Shown: positions 31,807 through 34,189 of the stretch, piece after piece
Layout: every line of letters begins with the position of its first letter
Position numbering within the stretch: the stretch's first letter is position 1
DNA from: SURF-32 sp964648365
GTDB taxonomy: Bacteria > Planctomycetota > Phycisphaerae > UBA1845
Length of the DNA stretch: 34,189 bases
Direction of reading: 5' to 3'
Assembly: GCA_964648365.1 (NCBI GenBank)
Contig: CAZYLK010000049.1
Span: forward strand, 1-34,189
Notes under the pieces: model-generated
The model's database searches: none
What the model was told of the DNA's origin: nothing
Seen by the model: only the letters and a program-made list of their open reading frames with translations
Program-made: the position numbers and the translations under genes

Positions 31807-32322
31807 TTATCCGTCCGCGGCCAGCACGCGCGGCAGCGCGATGCGCAGCCACGGCGAGTAGGCGGCCGGGTTCCCCTGAACGTCGCGAACGAGGGCCTCC
31901 ACCTCGCTCCACTTCACCTCGTCCACTTCCGTCGGGTCGAGCCGGCCGATGGCGTCGCATCGACCGACGAACACGTGGTCCAGCTCGTGCTCGACCCAGC
32001 CGCCGGCGGCGTCCTCGGCGCGGTAGATGAAGCTGAAGCGGTATTCGAGCGGGCAGTCGATGCCGAGTTCCTCGGTCAGCCGCCGGTGGGCGGCCGCCTC
32101 GGTCGCCTCGCCGGGGCGGGGGTGGCTGCAACAGGCGTTGGACCAGAGGTTGCCGAATCGAGGCTTGGTTGCGGCGCGCTTCTGAATGAGCATTCGGCCG
32201 CCAGCGTCGAAGAGGAAGACGGAGAAGGCGCGGTGCAGCCGACCCGGCGGGCGGTGAGCATCGTCCCGGTCGGCGGCGCCGATCTCATGGTCCTCTTCGT
32301 TGACGAGAATGATCTGGTCCAC
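31807..32322 (-). CDS. idi: Isopentenyl-diphosphate delta-isomerase, type 1
   Basis: The 171-residue Nudix-fold enzyme interconverts isopentenyl and dimethylallyl diphosphate for isoprenoid synthesis in the cytoplasm. The active-site set is complete: metal ligands His23, His30, His67, Glu111 and Glu113 and catalytic Cys65 (NACCSHP), aligning with E. coli Idi positions His25, His32, His69, Glu114, Glu116 and Cys67. LHRAFSVFLF and FGNLWSNA are also family signatures. The start is GTG because an in-frame TGA lies only a few codons upstream; no Shine-Dalgarno site is seen. A promoter candidate is at 32365-32393. It is the only clear central-metabolism gene in the window. Confidence 0.93.
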   Translation of the reverse strand: MDQIILVNEEDHEIGAADRDDAHRPPGRLHRAFSVFLFDAGGRMLIQKRAATKPRFGNLWSNACCSHPRPGEATEAAAHRRLTEELGIDCPLEYRFSFIYRAEDAAGGWVEHELDHVFVGRCDAIGRLDPTEVDEVKWSEVEALVRDVQGNPAAYSPWLRIALPRVLAADG

Positions 32323-32364
32323 CGCGCTATCGCTCGCTGATCACCGTGTAAGTGCCATCGCCGC

Positions 32365-32393
32365 TGAATAAGCGTAAGCGATTCCAGCGTCAA
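32365..32393 (-). promoter_or_regulatory. Possible promoter for idi
   Basis: On the minus strand TTGACG (32393-32388) is followed after 17 bases by TATTCA (32370-32365), ending 42 bp before the idi GTG. The -35 is 5/6 and the -10 is weak. Confidence 0.35.
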
Positions 32394-32409
32394 ACTAGGA
32401 ACTCAACCG

Positions 32410-32586
32410 CTACTGGGCCCGCCGCCGCGCGTCCAGTGCGAGCGCGGCGTCGAGATCAAGGAACTGCTCGCCGCAGGCCGGGCAGGCGTCGACCGGCACA
32501 TCGTCGAGCGGCCGGCCGTCCTTGAGCAGCACGGCGATCCGCTGGCGTTGGATGCGCTTCGAACCACACATCGGACAGCGCGTCAG
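32410..32586 (-). CDS. Small YgiT-like zinc-ribbon protein, start unclear
   Basis: A minus-strand frame ending in TAG at 32412-32410 encodes TRCPMCGSKRIQRQR, a middle segment ending DDVPVDA, then CPACGEQFLDLDAAL and a basic end. Two CPxCG knuckles about 35 residues apart and a VP...CPACGE pattern resemble YgiT-type zinc ribbons, the DNA-binding antitoxin part of MqsA-like pairs. No good start is seen: the only ATG (32571) removes one cysteine of the first knuckle, and a CTG (32586) keeps it. No ribosome site or toxin gene is visible. It may be a degraded or regulated remnant. The frame stays open further upstream without a usual start codon. Confidence 0.4.
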   Translation of the reverse strand: MTRCPMCGSKRIQRQRIAVLLKDGRPLDDVPVDACPACGEQFLDLDAALALDARRRAQ

Positions 32587-32590
32587 CGGC

Positions 32591-32764
32591 TCAGGCTCTA
32601 TCGTCGCAGGTTGCGATTTTGGCTGAGATGAGGACGTAGAAGACGTCGCCTTCCGGCTCCCGCGCGATCTTGCCCTTGGTGTAGATGAGTGTTCCGGAGT
32701 AGTTGAAGTCTTTGATGGGATAGAGTTTCTCCGTTCGGCTGCGCCCTGCAGGCGTGCGCGAGCT
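32591..32764 (-). pseudogene. Short open remnant without a start codon
   Basis: A 57-codon minus-strand frame runs from a stop at 32767-32765 to TGA at 32593-32591 and encodes EKLYPIKDFNYSGTLIYT followed by KGKIAREPEGDVFYVLISA and a short end. It has protein-like composition with a plausible beta pattern, unlike the shadow frames of this GC-rich window, but contains no ATG, GTG or TTG. It therefore looks like the end of a truncated gene. I do not recognise the family. The region lies between idi and the propeller gene, next to the zinc-ribbon frame. Confidence 0.3.
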
Positions 32765-32839
32765 TTAGGCCAAGCGGCCCGGGAAGTCGCCGAAGCGATC
32801 CCGGGCCGCGAGGATGACGAGGGAACTCTGCTCAGGTGA

Positions 32840-34189
32840 CTACGGGCAGTTCACGATCTGCGGTTCGACGCAGCCGTCGGGGTCGATCAGCGAGAGCGTC
32901 TGCGGGCCGTTGAAGCAGCAGGTGAACAGGACCGCCTTCTTGCCGCGAACCGTCACGTCGAACTTCAGCCGCTCGCCCACACCGAACTGCACGACGCGGC
33001 CGTCCCAACTGGTGTTCTTGAACTTCAGGATGCCCTTGAGCGTCCCGGAGCCCTTGCACTTGCCCTTCATCTTCTTGATGGCGTCGCAGGGGCAGATGTC
33101 CTCGCACGGCAGCCCTTCGCCCATGAACTCGCCGCCGCGGGCGACGCAGTCGCGCTCCAGCGTGACCTCACAGGTGAAGTTGTTGACGCAGCAGGCGCCG
33201 GGCTGCGGGCACTGGAACGTGTCGCACGTATCGCCGAAGCGCGAGCGGCCGCCCCGGTCGGTGCAATCGCTGCGGAGCAGGTCGTCGCAGGAGCCGTCGT
33301 TGAAGCAGCAGGCCTGCGGAACCGGGTTGCCGCCGACTTCGATGATGTTGGTGTAAATGTCCGAGTCGCCGTTCTGCGTCGAAATGTAGCACGGGTAGAC
33401 GAGGTTGCCGCCCACGCCCAGGCCCATGTAGTCTCCGATGAACTGCGAATTGCCGCGGTTGAGGCCGTCGTCGTTGCTGTTCCACGACTCGGGCGTGAGG
33501 CGCGCCTCTTCCCAGCTTTCGCCGCCGTCGCCGCTGTACATGTAATAGGCGTCGAACATGCCGTTCTGCACGTTGTCGTTCTGGATGGTGTTCTTCGAGT
33601 CCAGCAGGACGGTGTGGATGTTGCCTTCGAGGTCCACTTCCATCCACGGGAAGAACTGGTCGCCCGGCGGGTCGTTGTCGAAGTTGATCACGCGCGGCGC
33701 ATCCCAGGTGGAACCGCGGTCGTCGGATTTGGTGAAGTAAAGGTCGACGTTGCGGTTGCCGCCCACGATGTTCGTCGTGTCGGAGTACATCGCGTAGAGC
33801 GTGCCGTCGGCCGGATCGACGGACAGGTAGATCAGGGACGGACAGCGAAAGTTGCCGGGGAAGCGGGAGCCGTCCTGCGTGCCCCACACGTCGAGGCGGG
33901 TGGCGACGCGAATCGCCGGGTCGAAGGTGCGGCCGCCGTCGAAGCTGCGCCGCAGCATCATGCCGGTGCCGATGTCCCAGTACACGACGTAGAGTTCGCC
34001 TTCGGGACCGACGCGCGGCAGAAAACCGAGGCCCTGCCCCAGCGCGGTCGGGGCCGACCACGTATCGCCCATGTCTTCGGAGCGAAGCACGCCCTGGTTG
34101 TAGGCGATGTAGAGGTTGGTCGCGTTCGGATTGCCCGGCCGCGGGCCGGCGTCCATCCAGCACTTGTCGGCGCCGGCGGTCGCCCGGGC
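32840..34189 (-). CDS. Secreted BNR/Asp-box propeller protein with ACC-type Cys repeats, 5' end missing
   Basis: The frame is open to the window edge and 449 residues are visible. Four Asp-box motifs, SEDMGDTW, SFDGGRTF, SDDRGSTW and SGDGGESW, mark a sialidase-like beta-propeller. Two cysteine repeats follow (ACCFNDGSCDDLLRSDC and ACCVNNFTCEVTLERDC, each with a later GG and CxxxxC), a motif that recurs in planctomycete extracellular proteins. A beta-rich end (GKKAVLFTCCFNGPQTL) closes the protein. Conserved sialidase catalytic residues cannot be judged from the visible part, so enzyme activity is not claimed. The start and signal peptide lie beyond 34189. It is likely extracellular. Confidence 0.82.
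   Translation of the reverse strand, partial: ARATAGADKCWMDAGPRPGNPNATNLYIAYNQGVLRSEDMGDTWSAPTALGQGLGFLPRVGPEGELYVVYWDIGTGMMLRRSFDGGRTFDPAIRVATRLDVWGTQDGSRFPGNFRCPSLIYLSVDPADGTLYAMYSDTTNIVGGNRNVDLYFTKSDDRGSTWDAPRVINFDNDPPGDQFFPWMEVDLEGNIHTVLLDSKNTIQNDNVQNGMFDAYYMYSGDGGESWEEARLTPESWNSNDDGLNRGNSQFIGDYMGLGVGGNLVYPCYISTQNGDSDIYTNIIEVGGNPVPQACCFNDGSCDDLLRSDCTDRGGRSRFGDTCDTFQCPQPGACCVNNFTCEVTLERDCVARGGEFMGEGLPCEDICPCDAIKKMKGKCKGSGTLKGILKFKNTSWDGRVVQFGVGERLKFDVTVRGKKAVLFTCCFNGPQTLSLIDPDGCVEPQIVNCP

Overview
The window looks like chromosomal DNA of a high-GC member of the Planctomycetota, probably Phycisphaerae or a relative. The evidence is two PEP-CTERM proteins ending in an arginine cluster, an operon of PEP-CTERM-associated exopolysaccharide genes, a propeller protein with ACC-type cysteine repeats, and short GC-rich inverted repeats inside imuB. 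No rRNA, tRNA, CRISPR array or intact insertion sequence was recognised.

Left part (1-9.6 kb): the tail of an imuA-like gene overlaps imuB, whose product is swollen by in-frame repeat insertions. Next come a PEP-CTERM protein (minus), a soluble histidine kinase with an NtrC-type sigma-54 activator, a second PEP-CTERM protein closed by a clear terminator, a single-domain response regulator, a tandem HxlR-type regulator divergent from a VOC protein, and a secreted VOC-VOC-DUF6265 fusion.

Middle (9.6-13.4 kb, minus): three genes joined by 1-4 bp stop/start overlaps or a 14-bp gap encode a PaaK/CapK-like adenylating enzyme, a FemAB-like transferase and a sugar transferase of the PEP-CTERM/EpsH1-associated type. 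They probably make or decorate an exopolysaccharide. No exosortase gene lies in the window.

Right part (13.8-31.0 kb, all plus): seven genes form the most unusual block. They encode a 1921-residue membrane protein with a degenerate kinase-like N-terminus, two tiny cysteine-bearing export peptides that look paralogous, a TPR plus outer-membrane barrel protein, a FecR-like secreted protein, a 1751-residue protein with seven Ig-like repeats, and a thrombospondin-type-3 protein with a Cys-TM-Arg C-terminal tail. I infer a cell-surface assembly or adhesion locus. I do not recognise it as a described system.

Right edge (31-34 kb): an orphan HslV-like Ntn hydrolase with N-terminal serine, a type 1 isopentenyl diphosphate isomerase (minus), two small damaged-looking minus-strand reading frames (one a YgiT-like zinc ribbon), and the C-terminal part of a secreted BNR/Asp-box propeller protein that runs off the window.
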